Positions 45,816 to 54,352 of a stretch of 64,000 nt of DNA are shown piece after piece. The translations under genes were made by a program, and so were the position numbers. Under the pieces are notes generated by a model. The model saw only the letters and a list, made by a program, of their open reading frames with translations, made no database searches and had not been told where the DNA came from. Position 1 is the stretch's first letter. The number at the start of each line of letters is the position of its first letter. The stretch comes from an uncultured Clostridia bacterium (GTDB lineage: Bacteria > Bacillota > Clostridia > TANB77 > CAG-508), in contig CAPOZU010000003.1 in NCBI GenBank assembly GCA_948676835.1, positions 106,568-170,567 of the forward strand, given 5' to 3'.

Positions 45816-46277
45816 TTATTTACTTGTAGATCCAAATCCACCTATTCTTTCTCCAGCTGCTGAATCTTCATCTGTTATGAAATACTTTTGGAAAATTGCT
45901 TGTCCTATGGCATCACCTTTTTTTATTTCAACATCTTCATCTTTTATATTATAGAATGCAAACATTATATGTCCATCATTATCTTGATTTCCATAATAGT
46001 CTTTGTCAACTACTCCTACACTATTAGCTAAAATTAATCCTTTTTTTCCCGGATTAGAACTTCTATTATATAATAGTAGCATTTCATCATCTTCCATATA
46101 TGCTTTTAATCCTGTTTTTACAAGTGTTGGCTTTTGTCCTCTTTTAAAAGCTGGTATAATAGTATCTTCTGCTGCTTCTACATCATATCCTGCAGAATAT
46201 TTTGTTTTTCTAACTGGTAAATTTATTCCAGCATTTTCAAATCCTTTTGCTATTTCAAATCCTCTTTTTTTGTTCAT
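45816..46277 (-). CDS. dut: dUTP diphosphatase
   Basis: About 153 residues from MNKKRGFEIAKG. Trimeric dUTPase motifs: SAGYDVEAAED (1), RSSNPGKKG (2), NSVGVVDKDYYGNQ (3), GDAIGQAIFQKY (4) and the glycine-rich tail RIGGFGSTSK (5). It removes dUTP to keep uracil out of DNA. The AAGGAG site supports the start at 46277. Note the GC-rich island begins just upstream, transcribed away from it. Confidence 0.95.
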   Translation of the reverse strand: MNKKRGFEIAKGFENAGINLPVRKTKYSAGYDVEAAEDTIIPAFKRGQKPTLVKTGLKAYMEDDEMLLLYNRSSNPGKKGLILANSVGVVDKDYYGNQDNDGHIMFAFYNIKDEDVEIKKGDAIGQAIFQKYFITDEDSAAGERIGGFGSTSK

Positions 46278-46399
46278 TTTTATTCTCCTTCGCAATCTTT
46301 TTTGTTATTTAATTATATATTCTTAATAAATAAATTTCAATACATTTTAATATGTATAATTAATTTTTATTATTTTTTCAATAAATATTTAATTTCCTC

Positions 46400-46428
46400 T
46401 TTACAATTTACATAATCTGTTATATAAT
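46400..46428 (+). promoter_or_regulatory. Strong promoter of the second vWA island (plus arm)
   Basis: TTTACA and TATAAT with exactly 17 bp between, 72 bp before the start codon. The 5' leader also has GCTTCA/TGAAGC as a small hairpin. Confidence 0.75.
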
Positions 46429-46499
46429 AACGCTGTCAATTTTTAAAACTTTAAAACCGCTTCATTTGAAGCACTGTACATTGAAAAAGGAGGTATATT

Positions 46500-48155
46500 A
46501 TGTCGTCTGACAACAGATCTCTACTTCGGGATTTAGTTCCTAAGGGCTATCACTTTGATGCCTATAACGAACTGAATTCCCCCAATAGTCGTGATCGTCC
46601 GTTTTTTGAAGAAGGCGTAGTTCCAATCGGTAAGTACTATCTCAGCAAGAAAATCAATAAAGATGGTGCGCTTATCCTTCAGTTTTCCAGTGTTTGCCCT
46701 CATAGTCACATCTCTTTTGAGCCATATGTTCTTTCTTTTGAAGAATATATTAAAATGCTCAGAGATGCATTAAAAAATAAAAGTGATTTCATCACTTTTG
46801 ACATTCCAATCATTGAGCGCAATAACACAGACAGCTATTATTGCAAAAACTGTAGCGATAAGAGCAAGGATTGTTCTACACTCCGGAAAATTCTTTCCGT
46901 TAACCGCGGAAAAGGCAAAACTTTCGGAGTAGCTGCTGTATCTTTCAAACCGAAAGATATCAAAAATGCACTTTCTGTGTATTTTGGTATAGACCCTACA
47001 ACTCATTCATCTAAAGGAGGAAAAAACATGAAAACCAATAACTTCAAGAAAATGCTCGGTATGAACTTCGAACTCGGTGTTTCCAGGGACGCGAACATCG
47101 CCGCCACCTTTATGGGTGTGGCAATCCGCAATCCCAAGTCTGGCAATTTCTATGTGTACGATCCGGCGACCAAGACTCTCAAGAATTATGCAAGCATGAA
47201 GTTCGGCGATTTCAAGGTCTTCCTGCTACCTGATTCCAACCTGACTGTTGATCAGCTCTACAAACTGGACGGCAAGTACTACTACGTACAGTCCGTCAAC
47301 GGCAATATGGCGACTCTCGTTGATGCCATGGAAGGCACTATCATTCAGAAGATTCTGAGTGAGTGCGTTATCCCCGGCATGAATTTCTACACCAGGGTGG
47401 TTGCCCTTGATCCTCGCACCATGTTCGATACCAATTCCAAGTCCGATATGTCCAAGAACATCCTGGCCGCTATCTGTATGATGCAGTGGTCCAAGGGCGA
47501 ATCTGAGTTTTCTCTGGACGGCATCGGCGATGATTCTTTCAACGGTCTGGGTATGCTCCTGCTTATGGGCGGGAACTCGGAACTCACCAGTAATCTTCCT
47601 ATGCTGCTCGCAATGGGCGCTGCTGGGAATGAGTCTGATGAGAGCGGTGGTATGATGCAGTATTGGCTTCTGAGTCAGATTATGGGCAATGGAAATGGTG
47701 CCGGCATGAATCTGTTTGGTTCTATCCCCGGTCTTACCTCTCCTGCTCAGCCTGCGGCTCTGGAAGCTGGTAATGTTGTGGTATGTCCTGAGTGTGGTAA
47801 GGAATATCCTGCTGGTACCAATTTCTGTTCCAGTTGTGGTGTCCATACCGAAGTCAAGGGTAAGCACTGCACGGGTTGCGGTGCTATTCTGATGGATGGT
47901 GCGGCATTCTGCCACAACTGTGGTCAGAAAGTGGTTCGTGATACCTGTCCCAGTTGCAATGCAAAAATCCCTGAGGGAGCCAAGTTCTGCTCCGCCTGTG
48001 GATGCAATCTGAGCACTGGTAAGGTTCCCTCCACTCCTGCACCGAAAAGAAACAGTAGCGGCAAGAAATCCAGCAAATCGGCTTCTTCCAGGACGGCTCC
48101 CAAAGCAACTGTAAAGGATGCTCCTACTGAGGAACCGCCTGCTGAGAAAGAGTAA
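46500..48155 (+). CDS. Two-part zinc-ribbon protein with internal start signal
   Basis: A 551-residue frame. Part one (residues 1-176) has a cysteine cluster (YYCKNCSDKSKDC) and no known fold. At codon 177 there is a perfect AAAGGAGG seven bases before an in-frame ATG (47028), so a second protein of 375 residues starting MKTNNFKKMLGMNF can be made. Part two has an unknown beta-rich region, Gly/Met-rich linker (LLLMGGNSELTSNLPMLLAM) and three C-terminal zinc ribbons (CPECGKEYPAGTNFCSSCG, CTGCGAILMDG and CPSCNAKIPEG types), then a Lys/Ser tail. Part two is clearly GC-richer. Likely an old in-frame joining of two genes or a dual-start gene. Confidence 0.65.
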   Translation: MSSDNRSLLRDLVPKGYHFDAYNELNSPNSRDRPFFEEGVVPIGKYYLSKKINKDGALILQFSSVCPHSHISFEPYVLSFEEYIKMLRDALKNKSDFITFDIPIIERNNTDSYYCKNCSDKSKDCSTLRKILSVNRGKGKTFGVAAVSFKPKDIKNALSVYFGIDPTTHSSKGGKNMKTNNFKKMLGMNFELGVSRDANIAATFMGVAIRNPKSGNFYVYDPATKTLKNYASMKFGDFKVFLLPDSNLTVDQLYKLDGKYYYVQSVNGNMATLVDAMEGTIIQKILSECVIPGMNFYTRVVALDPRTMFDTNSKSDMSKNILAAICMMQWSKGESEFSLDGIGDDSFNGLGMLLLMGGNSELTSNLPMLLAMGAAGNESDESGGMMQYWLLSQIMGNGNGAGMNLFGSIPGLTSPAQPAALEAGNVVVCPECGKEYPAGTNFCSSCGVHTEVKGKHCTGCGAILMDGAAFCHNCGQKVVRDTCPSCNAKIPEGAKFCSACGCNLSTGKVPSTPAPKRNSSGKKSSKSASSRTAPKATVKDAPTEEPPAEKE

Positions 48156-48159
48156 GCCT

Positions 48160-48438
48160 ATGGGCATGAATATACGTAGGAGGTTAGTCATAGGTGAGAA
48201 GACATTCAAGCTATGCGAGAATTGTAAGCTTGCTTATGATGACACCTCCAACTTCTGCCCAAACTGCGGTGCAAAACTCATCCGAAAATCATCAAAGATA
48301 TATGCCAATATGGGAAAGTGTGGTATAACTTCTATCAGTTATAAAACACCTGATGGGATTACCATTAATTCCAAAGGAAATACCACTATCCCTCTTGGTT
48401 CCGGAGTATCCTACACCGTTACCTCCAAGAAGAAATAG
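48160..48438 (+). CDS. Small single-zinc-ribbon protein
   Basis: About 92 residues with one zinc ribbon (CENCKLAYDDTSNFCPNCG) and a short beta-rich C-terminus (ISYKTPDGITINSKGNTT). It starts 4 bp after the larger zinc-ribbon gene. The ATG at 48160 lacks a clear ribosome site, and an AGGAGG lies a few codons inside, so the true start is unsure. It is probably a paralogue or partner of the larger ribbon protein. Confidence 0.6.
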   Translation: MGMNIRRRLVIGEKTFKLCENCKLAYDDTSNFCPNCGAKLIRKSSKIYANMGKCGITSISYKTPDGITINSKGNTTIPLGSGVSYTVTSKKK

Positions 48439-48450
48439 ATGTACCAAAAG

Positions 48451-48484
48451 AAACTCGCGGTCTGCAAAATGCAGCCGCGAGTTT
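48451..48484. terminator. Bidirectional terminator between the two arms of the island
   Basis: AAACTCGCGG-t-CTGC and complement with a 5-nt loop, T-run on the plus side. It stops both converging transcription units. Confidence 0.85.
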
Positions 48485-48492
48485 TCTTTTTT

Positions 48493-49716
48493 TTATATTT
48501 TTATTAGCGAACTTCTTTTATCTCCTTGGGTAATATACATATCACTCAAGTCGCTAATATTCTGCATGAATATGTTTTCCATGCTTTTCAAGAATTGTTC
48601 TTTTGAAACGCTTGTATCTTTTCCTTGGAATCTGTATCTCACTTTATCATCTACTTGATCAAAGCAAGTAAGAACTATATTTACAGTTGCTCTTCTGTTT
48701 AGGTTCTTTAAGTCATTTTTAATTGCTTCGATAAGCAAATCGATATCCAGAATTCCAAATCGCATTGCCTCCTGAAATTCATTTGGCATATTTGTTAAAT
48801 CTACAATTTTTTCATATGGTTTTCCTGAAGTTTCAGTAGGAAATATCCCTCTACCGTGTCTGGTTGCATAGCATCTGGAAAGATAGAAAATTTCTAAATC
48901 GTCTTTATATCCAAGATTATCTAAAATTTCTATCATGTTTTTTATGCCAGTATTTGATGTAGTGACATTGGGCCAAAACTTTTGTGCACCCTGATCTAAT
49001 AAAAGTCCTTGTGCACCTTCAAATACAGCTGTATCGAATCTACCTAAAAGACCATCGTCTCTAACAATTACACTTTCAGTAAATCTTTTAGCCATGGTCA
49101 TTGTCATTCCGATTGTTTTTTCACTTACAAAAAGAACTGCATAATCTGGTGATAGTTCATCCAATTCCAGATTATACTTATTTTTCAGTCGCCGTGGAAC
49201 ATATTCATTTTGAATTCGTTCCAGTTTTGCATGAAGTTTAGCTTCTGAAAACAAGTCCATAACTGTAATTCTATATTCATCATACTTGCTCCTGTGAACG
49301 GTTTCATTAATTCCCATTCCACAGCTTCCATGACGATTATTTCCACGCATTCTTTCAATCATTTGGTTAATGTTCATATCCCAGAGAGTTGTTACTCTTG
49401 CTTCAGGATTAACATACACCACAGGCGTAATACCTAATTTTTCCTCAATATCACACCGTTCCATGTCATATGTAAAAACATTTACCAAAAATTCTTTACT
49501 CAAATACGTAGGAACTCCCAAAAATGTACCAGCCCCGAAATGACGAAATGCATGTCTTTTACCAGTTGGGGTCACTACAGTATGTGAAGCTTGAGAACCT
49601 CCATTAATTCTAACATTAATTGTTTTTGGTATCTCTTTGCTACACAATATATCTGTCACATTGCCTTTTCCTTCATCTCCCCAGCCTGAACCTATTACTG
49701 CATATGCTTTTTTCAT
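48493..49716 (-). CDS. Divergent adenylosuccinate-synthetase-like protein
   Basis: A 407-residue protein of the PurA fold. It keeps the P-loop-like GSGWGDEGKGN with the catalytic Asp at residue 14 and His 45 (in QASHT). It also has VTTSNTG and YATRHGRGIFPTE equivalents of the IMP and aspartate loops. Differences: N-N-A-G-H-T has become S-Q-A-S-H-T, and the usual G-R-G-I-G-P-A-Y segment reads HGSCGMGINETVHRSK. PurA joins IMP and aspartate using GTP. The changes in the purine-contact loops suggest a different nucleotide substrate or a non-catalytic role. Third gene of the minus-strand operon, after kinase-like and vWA genes. Confidence 0.8.
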   Translation of the reverse strand: MKKAYAVIGSGWGDEGKGNVTDILCSKEIPKTINVRINGGSQASHTVVTPTGKRHAFRHFGAGTFLGVPTYLSKEFLVNVFTYDMERCDIEEKLGITPVVYVNPEARVTTLWDMNINQMIERMRGNNRHGSCGMGINETVHRSKYDEYRITVMDLFSEAKLHAKLERIQNEYVPRRLKNKYNLELDELSPDYAVLFVSEKTIGMTMTMAKRFTESVIVRDDGLLGRFDTAVFEGAQGLLLDQGAQKFWPNVTTSNTGIKNMIEILDNLGYKDDLEIFYLSRCYATRHGRGIFPTETSGKPYEKIVDLTNMPNEFQEAMRFGILDIDLLIEAIKNDLKNLNRRATVNIVLTCFDQVDDKVRYRFQGKDTSVSKEQFLKSMENIFMQNISDLSDMYITQGDKRSSLIKI

Positions 49717-49735
49717 AACATCATCCTTTTATAAT

Positions 49736-49762
49736 GGGAGGAGCATAAGTTATGCTCCTCCC
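49736..49762 (-). promoter_or_regulatory. Strong hairpin between the vWA and PurA-like genes
   Basis: A perfect 12-bp GC-rich stem (GGGAGGAGCATA and complement) with a 3-nt loop. No T-run follows, so it may stabilise or separate mRNA parts, lowering read-through to the PurA-like gene. Confidence 0.55.
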
Positions 49763-49783
49763 ACAAGTCGTTGTTGTTTGAAG

Positions 49784-50788
49784 TTAGAAAATCTCGATTT
49801 TGCTTTCCGCATCAGCGGTGCCAACCTTCACATCGTCAACATGTTCATCATGATCAGAAAGTGCCTTTCTGACAACATATCTGATATGCGGATCATCAAT
49901 TTTGTCGATAGCATCACTCTTGGACTTTCCCTCGTACATGTCGATAATTGCACACACAAGATCAGGCAGACAGTCATAGTCTTCCAAATCACATGCTTGC
50001 CCACCCAGCAAATTTTTCCACTTGTGAACTACAATATTATCGTAATTGCCTCCATGCAAGATGATATGATACGGATAGAACTTCTCAGATACCATCTCCA
50101 AGCAATCAGTTGCAGAAACAGTTCTCTTATCAAGCTCCGGCCGATCACCAAAAACAGTCCTCAGCTCACCGGAAGTAAGACGCGGAGTGGGTTCCTCATC
50201 ACCGAAAGTGAAAATGAATCCCTTTTCGCCACGCTTATCATAGCAATCCATTTTACAGTATTTGGCTGCAAAATACCATGCCAGAATATAACTTTCGTAC
50301 GGGTTGCTCCCGCCATGCTTTTCCAGCCAGAGCTTTTCCAGCTGTTCCAACATCCTCAGGTCTGATTCAAACTGAGTAACCTGCAGAGGAGCAATATCTC
50401 CTTCGGACACATCTCCAATTCCCATAAACATGATATGAGGATTGAAAGAGAATCTGTTCAATACCTCTTTGATGAGTTTCGGAAACTGTTTCTGAATCAG
50501 GCTGAGAAGATAACGGCCCATAGAACCAGTTACATCCTCCGCAAAGATCAGCCCTCTGGAATGAGGACTCATCGCCGAATCCAGAGCTTCCCTCGGAAGC
50601 TTAATTACGGAAGGATCAAAGTTTTGGAACATACCACTCTGCGTGAAAATCTGTTCTGCTCTGGTGATGGTTTTCTTAGGGGCTACCCTTTCAGTTCTGC
50701 CACTGTCGTAGTAGCTGCTCGCACCGTAGTAATCCCGTTCACGATAATGACGATCAATGTCGCTGCTGCTCGGTGAATATCCGCCCAT
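49784..50788 (-). CDS. vWA-domain protein with Ser/Tyr-rich N-terminus
   Basis: A 334-residue protein starting MGGYSPSSSDIDRHYRERDY, with about 40 Ser/Tyr/Arg-rich residues, then a vWA domain with DVTGSM at residues 85-90 and MFMGIGDVSEGD, FIFTFGDEEPTP strands. Layout and MIDAS sequence match the vWA protein at 1482-2405. It lies 24 bp after the kinase-like gene, with an AGGAGG site. Compare TerY-like vWA proteins, which pair with kinases and phosphatases; no phosphatase gene is seen here. Confidence 0.78.
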   Translation of the reverse strand: MGGYSPSSSDIDRHYRERDYYGASSYYDSGRTERVAPKKTITRAEQIFTQSGMFQNFDPSVIKLPREALDSAMSPHSRGLIFAEDVTGSMGRYLLSLIQKQFPKLIKEVLNRFSFNPHIMFMGIGDVSEGDIAPLQVTQFESDLRMLEQLEKLWLEKHGGSNPYESYILAWYFAAKYCKMDCYDKRGEKGFIFTFGDEEPTPRLTSGELRTVFGDRPELDKRTVSATDCLEMVSEKFYPYHIILHGGNYDNIVVHKWKNLLGGQACDLEDYDCLPDLVCAIIDMYEGKSKSDAIDKIDDPHIRYVVRKALSDHDEHVDDVKVGTADAESKIEIF

Positions 50789-50812
50789 TTTTGTTACCTC
50801 CTATGTTGTTTT

Positions 50813-51838
50813 TTATATAGAAACGTCCATATTGACGAATCTACGCTTACCAAATGCATCACGTCTTACCTGTTCCCAATTCTGGAACTCGATATATGGA
50901 TCTTTTGCAACACTCTTACTGTCCAGCCATTCTGCAAGTGCTCTAGGAATATCATCTCTTCCACTCAGCAAGTCTTTTGCAACTCGCTTTATAGAAAGTT
51001 CATCAACTTCAAATGAAGAGTATCCCCTTTCTTTGCATTCAACAGGCATAACTTCATAAACTTCTCTTGGAACTCCACTAATTTTATCATTAAGATAAGT
51101 GGTAAAGAACCATCCGCCATAAACTCCCACTATACGCATATCGTGTACAGTGTATTTTTCACCCTCTTCAAGTTTCCTTCCAGGAGCAAAAAACAGATTA
51201 TCAACGGTTATGCCATTATGAATGGTCTCAACCAAACTCATATAGCATGCGAAGTAATAAAGTCGTGTGAGAATTGAAGCAACATATTCCGGCTTTAAAC
51301 TTCCGCCAAAATAGTCCATAATCTCTCTTAAAGAATAAATGTCACACGGCTTCTTCACAAAAATGCAGAACCTTCCATCTGTGGTTTCAAAATGCTCTTG
51401 CACATCAGGAACCATGTACTGAACCAGCTCCCAAACATGCTTATCGGGTTTCAAATAATGTCTTGTTTTCTCTACGTAATTTTCGTAGTACTTTTTGTAT
51501 CTACCTTCTACGACATAAATCACGTAAGAACTCGTTACATACATTTCCCCTAACTTGAAACTGGAATGATTGGTGTAATGAATAGCAAATTCTTTGCCCT
51601 CTTTAGAGCAAATGGAAAATTCTTGTTCGTCCCATCCATCATTGATTTTGATGATTGCTTCCTCGTAAAGAAGCATCACCTTTCTGGTTATCCTGAAATT
51701 TTGAATTGCACGATATTCGACTGGCTTGAACCGGTTAACATATTCCTCTTTTTCCAATTCAATAACATTTGGATCCAAGGTAAAGATGTCTTCCGGTTTC
51801 TGAGCAGCCATTATTTCGTGCTCAGATTTCCGTTTCAT
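50813..51838 (-). CDS. Protein-kinase-fold protein with degenerate active site
   Basis: About 341 residues from MKRKSEHEIM. The kinase-like C-lobe has HNGITVDNLFF near residue 205 where a kinase has H-R-D-x-K-x-x-N, so catalytic Asp and Lys are both missing. No DFG is clear (V-G-V-Y-G-G-W). The tail reads W-E-Q-V-R-R-D-A-F-G-K-R-R-F, matching the FGNQRF tail of the protein at 425-1468. The GGAAAGGAG site supports this ATG; a longer frame starts at 51877. First gene of the minus-strand operon. Confidence 0.72.
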   Translation of the reverse strand: MKRKSEHEIMAAQKPEDIFTLDPNVIELEKEEYVNRFKPVEYRAIQNFRITRKVMLLYEEAIIKINDGWDEQEFSICSKEGKEFAIHYTNHSSFKLGEMYVTSSYVIYVVEGRYKKYYENYVEKTRHYLKPDKHVWELVQYMVPDVQEHFETTDGRFCIFVKKPCDIYSLREIMDYFGGSLKPEYVASILTRLYYFACYMSLVETIHNGITVDNLFFAPGRKLEEGEKYTVHDMRIVGVYGGWFFTTYLNDKISGVPREVYEVMPVECKERGYSSFEVDELSIKRVAKDLLSGRDDIPRALAEWLDSKSVAKDPYIEFQNWEQVRRDAFGKRRFVNMDVSI

Positions 51839-51904
51839 ATAACAACTCCTTTCCATTATTTCTTGTGAAATTAGCATTTCACTTGTTAATTTTTTACGTC
51901 AACC

Positions 51905-51933
51905 ATTCTATCATAGAAATCCTTGAAAATCAA
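51905..51933 (-). promoter_or_regulatory. Probable promoter of the kinase/vWA/PurA-like operon
   Basis: On the minus strand TTGATT (51928-51933) and TAGAAT (51905-51910) are 17 bp apart, about 67 bp before the start codon. Confidence 0.6.
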
Positions 51934-51966
51934 CCTTTTTTACTAAAAACTGCTATTTTTACAAAA

Positions 51967-52001
51967 AAAGCATTCTTTATGAAGTTCATAAAGAATGCTT
52001 T
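51967..52001 (-). terminator. Terminator of rpsF-ssb-rpsR
   Basis: AAAGCATTCTTTATGAA and complement with a short loop and T-run on the minus strand. Confidence 0.8.
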
Positions 52002-52019
52002 TCTATATACAAATTTAAA

Positions 52020-52301
52020 TTAGTCTTGTGCATAAGGTATAATAGCAATATGTCTTGCTCTTTTTACAGCTGTTGTTATTTCTCTTTGATGTTTAGCACA
52101 AGCACCTGTTGCTCTTCTTGGTAATATCTTACCTTTTTCATTGATAAATTTTCTTAATTGATCAACATTTTTATAATCTAATTCAAAGTTTTTATCATTA
52201 CATAAAGCACAAACTTTTTTTCTGATTTTTCTAAACTTTGGATTAAAATCATCATCTTGATTATTTCTATTGTTTCTTCTATTTTGTTTTTTATCAGCCA
52301 T
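52020..52301 (-). CDS. rpsR: 30S ribosomal protein bS18
   Basis: A 93-residue protein with bS18 motifs (VDQLRKFINEKGKILPRRATGACAKHQ-type core, here LRKFINEKGKILPRRATG) and a basic N-terminus. A C-A-L-C-N-D pair near residue 33 may bind zinc, as in some bS18. Last gene of rpsF-ssb-rpsR. Confidence 0.97.
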   Translation of the reverse strand: MADKKQNRRNNRNNQDDDFNPKFRKIRKKVCALCNDKNFELDYKNVDQLRKFINEKGKILPRRATGACAKHQREITTAVKRARHIAIIPYAQD

Positions 52302-52341
52302 TTTAAATCCTCCAATCTTCTAACTTTATATATTAATTAAA

Positions 52342-52764
52342 TTAGAATGGTAAATCGTCATCAGAAGATGTAATTTGAAATTCAGCGCTTTGAGCCACTG
52401 ATTCTCCAAATGTATTTTCAAATCCACCTGATGCTTCTCCATCTCTTTTACTATCTGCAAAATATGCTTCTTCAGCAATTACTTCTGTAACATAATGTTT
52501 TTGACCTTGTTCATCATCCCAAGTTCTTGTTTGGATTCTTCCAACTATAGAAACTTGTTGACCTTTTTTAAAGTATTTGCTACAAAATTCTCCTGTTTTG
52601 TTCCAAGCAACAATATTAATAAAATCTGCTTGTCTTTCTTCACCTTGTCTTGCAAATCTTCTATTAACTGCTAAACTAAATGAAGCAACTAGAGTATTGT
52701 TTGTTTGAGTATATCTTACTTCTGGGTCTCTTGTTAATCTTCCCATTAAAATTACTTTGTTCAT
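52342..52764 (-). CDS. ssb: Single-stranded DNA-binding protein
   Basis: A 140-residue SSB: OB-fold start MNKVILMGRLTRDPEVRYT, FINIVAWNKTGEF, GRIQTRTWDDEQGQKHYVTE and the acidic tail ending DDDLPF that recruits partner proteins. Between rpsF and rpsR, its usual place. Confidence 0.98.
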   Translation of the reverse strand: MNKVILMGRLTRDPEVRYTQTNNTLVASFSLAVNRRFARQGEERQADFINIVAWNKTGEFCSKYFKKGQQVSIVGRIQTRTWDDEQGQKHYVTEVIAEEAYFADSKRDGEASGGFENTFGESVAQSAEFQITSSDDDLPF

Positions 52765-52784
52765 ATGAGCTTCCGCCTTTCTTA

Positions 52785-53072
52785 CTATTCTTCATCTTTT
52801 CTTACAACGATGAATTTAATAACTTCGTCTGTAATTCTGTATACTCTTTCAAGTTCTTTTATTAAACTTGGTGCAGCTTCAAAGTTAATTAATACATAAT
52901 TTCCTTCTGAATTTTTTTTGATTTCATAAGCTAATTTCTTTTTTCCTAACTCTTCAACTGACTCAACTTTTCCATCACTATTAATAATGTCTGAAAATTT
53001 TTGAATTAATTCTTTAACTCCTGCATCTTCAACATTTGGATTAATAATGAATACTGTCTCGTATTTATTCAT
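52785..53072 (-). CDS. rpsF: 30S ribosomal protein bS6
   Basis: A 95-residue bS6 (MNKYETVFIINPNVEDAG, GKKKLAYEIKKNSEGNYVLI). Binds next to bS18 in the small subunit. First gene of the operon, with AAAGGAGGTG upstream. Confidence 0.97.
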   Translation of the reverse strand: MNKYETVFIINPNVEDAGVKELIQKFSDIINSDGKVESVEELGKKKLAYEIKKNSEGNYVLINFEAAPSLIKELERVYRITDEVIKFIVVRKDEE

Positions 53073-53084
53073 TATCTTTCACCT

Positions 53085-53188
53085 CCTTTTGGATATTAAA
53101 AACCCATATTTTAATATGAGTAAGGAGAAAATAGATTGAATCTATTTTCATACTGAAATATTTTAACACACTTTCTCTTATTTGACAA
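53085..53188 (-). promoter_or_regulatory. rpsF promoter and two-hairpin leader
   Basis: Promoter TTGTCA (53183-53188) and TAAAAT (53160-53165) with 17 bp spacing. In the leader a GAAAATAGA/TCTATTTTC hairpin is followed by a CATATT/AATATG hairpin and GGTTTTT, which looks like an attenuator before the ribosome site. Confidence 0.5.
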
Positions 53189-53201
53189 GTATTTTTGGTA
53201 T

Positions 53202-53639
53202 TTATTTATACTGATTTAAATCTACTTTTTCATATTTTAAGTTTCTTGCATAAAATTTCTCTTTATTATAATTAGTTCCTTTCATATAGTAAACTGTATG
53301 ACTTTGCTCATTTATAATATATATATCATCATTTCCATATTCTTTCTTACCATAATTAATAGAAAGATTTTCTAATTTTTCTAAATCTATCTCATAAAAA
53401 TTGTTATTATCATTTGGATTAATAGAATAATTAAAATCAATTCTATTATTTTTAATTGGAATGTTTCCATTATTTAAATAATATATTGAAACTCTTTCTT
53501 CTAAAATATCAATATCTTTGTATACATTATTTAATTTATTCAATTCTATCCCATTTTGCACTAATTTATATATTATTACAAAAATTAAAATAATACTTAT
53601 TAATAAAACTAAAATTAAAACTTTTTTTCTCTTATTCAT
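53202..53639 (-). CDS. Membrane-anchored protein of unknown function, pseudopilin-like size
   Basis: A 145-residue protein: basic start (MNKRKKVLIL), one transmembrane helix at about 7-27, then a soluble Asn/Tyr-rich part (YYLNNGNIPIKNNRIDFNY, DIYIINEQSHTVYYMKG). The layout recalls pseudopilins but without a prepilin cleavage motif. Read before or apart from the SpoIVF pair. Confidence 0.5.
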   Translation of the reverse strand: MNKRKKVLILVLLISIILIFVIIYKLVQNGIELNKLNNVYKDIDILEERVSIYYLNNGNIPIKNNRIDFNYSINPNDNNNFYEIDLEKLENLSINYGKKEYGNDDIYIINEQSHTVYYMKGTNYNKEKFYARNLKYEKVDLNQYK

Positions 53640-53700
53640 TTAATTCTCTTTCACTATTTTCTTAATGTAAATTTACTTATAATATATAAATAAAAACAAA

Positions 53701-54333
53701 TTATTTCAACATATTATTATATTTTTTTATCTCTTCTCTAGTTTTTTTTAATATTGAATATTTATTTTCTTCAATTAAAAATAAATACCATAAATATATT
53801 AATAATGCTAATATGTATATATTTTTTACTTTTATAATCAATATACTGTATATTAGAGATATTATTCCTAGGAAAACTTTACTAAAAACAATTATAATTT
53901 CATTAGATTTTTCTGATTTAAACAAAATGTTAAAAATTTCTTTTAATATTTTTCCCCCATCTAATGGCAATATTGGTAATAAATTAAAAAAACAAATTGC
54001 AATATTAGTATATATAATTTCTTCTTTTAGATTTATATCTGTTTTTAAATAAAAAAATATTATTGCTAAAATCAAATTAATTAATGGCCCACTTAAATAA
54101 AATAATATTTTATTTAACGAACTACTCTTACCATATGAATAAATTTCTAATGATACGCCAAATGGTGTTATATACATTTTCTCTGCTTTTCCACCTATCA
54201 TCAATCCCACAATCAAATGTGCCATTTCATGTATTAGTACAAAAAATAAAAAAATTAAATATATATTTAAATTCTTAAAAATAAAAAATAAAATTATTGC
54301 AAACACTATTTTTAAATTTATTTCTATCTTCAT
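53701..54333 (-). CDS. spoIVFB: SpoIVFB-like site-2 metalloprotease
   Basis: A 210-residue, multi-pass membrane M50 protease. The zinc site is HEMAHLIVG, and the third ligand motif is LLPILPLDGGKIL. In Bacillus SpoIVFB cuts pro-sigma-K in the mother cell. Here it follows by 19 bp an M23-type gene in the SpoIVFA position, and sigE, sigG and spoIIGA are nearby, so a sporulation role is likely. Confidence 0.85.
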   Translation of the reverse strand: MKIEINLKIVFAIILFFIFKNLNIYLIFLFFVLIHEMAHLIVGLMIGGKAEKMYITPFGVSLEIYSYGKSSSLNKILFYLSGPLINLILAIIFFYLKTDINLKEEIIYTNIAICFFNLLPILPLDGGKILKEIFNILFKSEKSNEIIIVFSKVFLGIISLIYSILIIKVKNIYILALLIYLWYLFLIEENKYSILKKTREEIKKYNNMLK

Positions 54334-54352
54334 ATTTTAACCAAACCTTATT

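Noticed and set aside
47226..48209. Long open frame (327 codons) on the minus strand opposite the zinc-ribbon gene
   Set aside because: It is antisense to a gene with clear zinc-ribbon motifs, has no ribosome site and a composition typical of GC-rich antisense frames.
48493..49716. Phage-type PurZ (2-aminoadenine synthesis)
   Set aside because: As far as I know PurZ replaces the catalytic Asp of GDEGKG with Ser; here the Asp is kept, and length and loops are closer to PurA. No other Z-genome genes are present.
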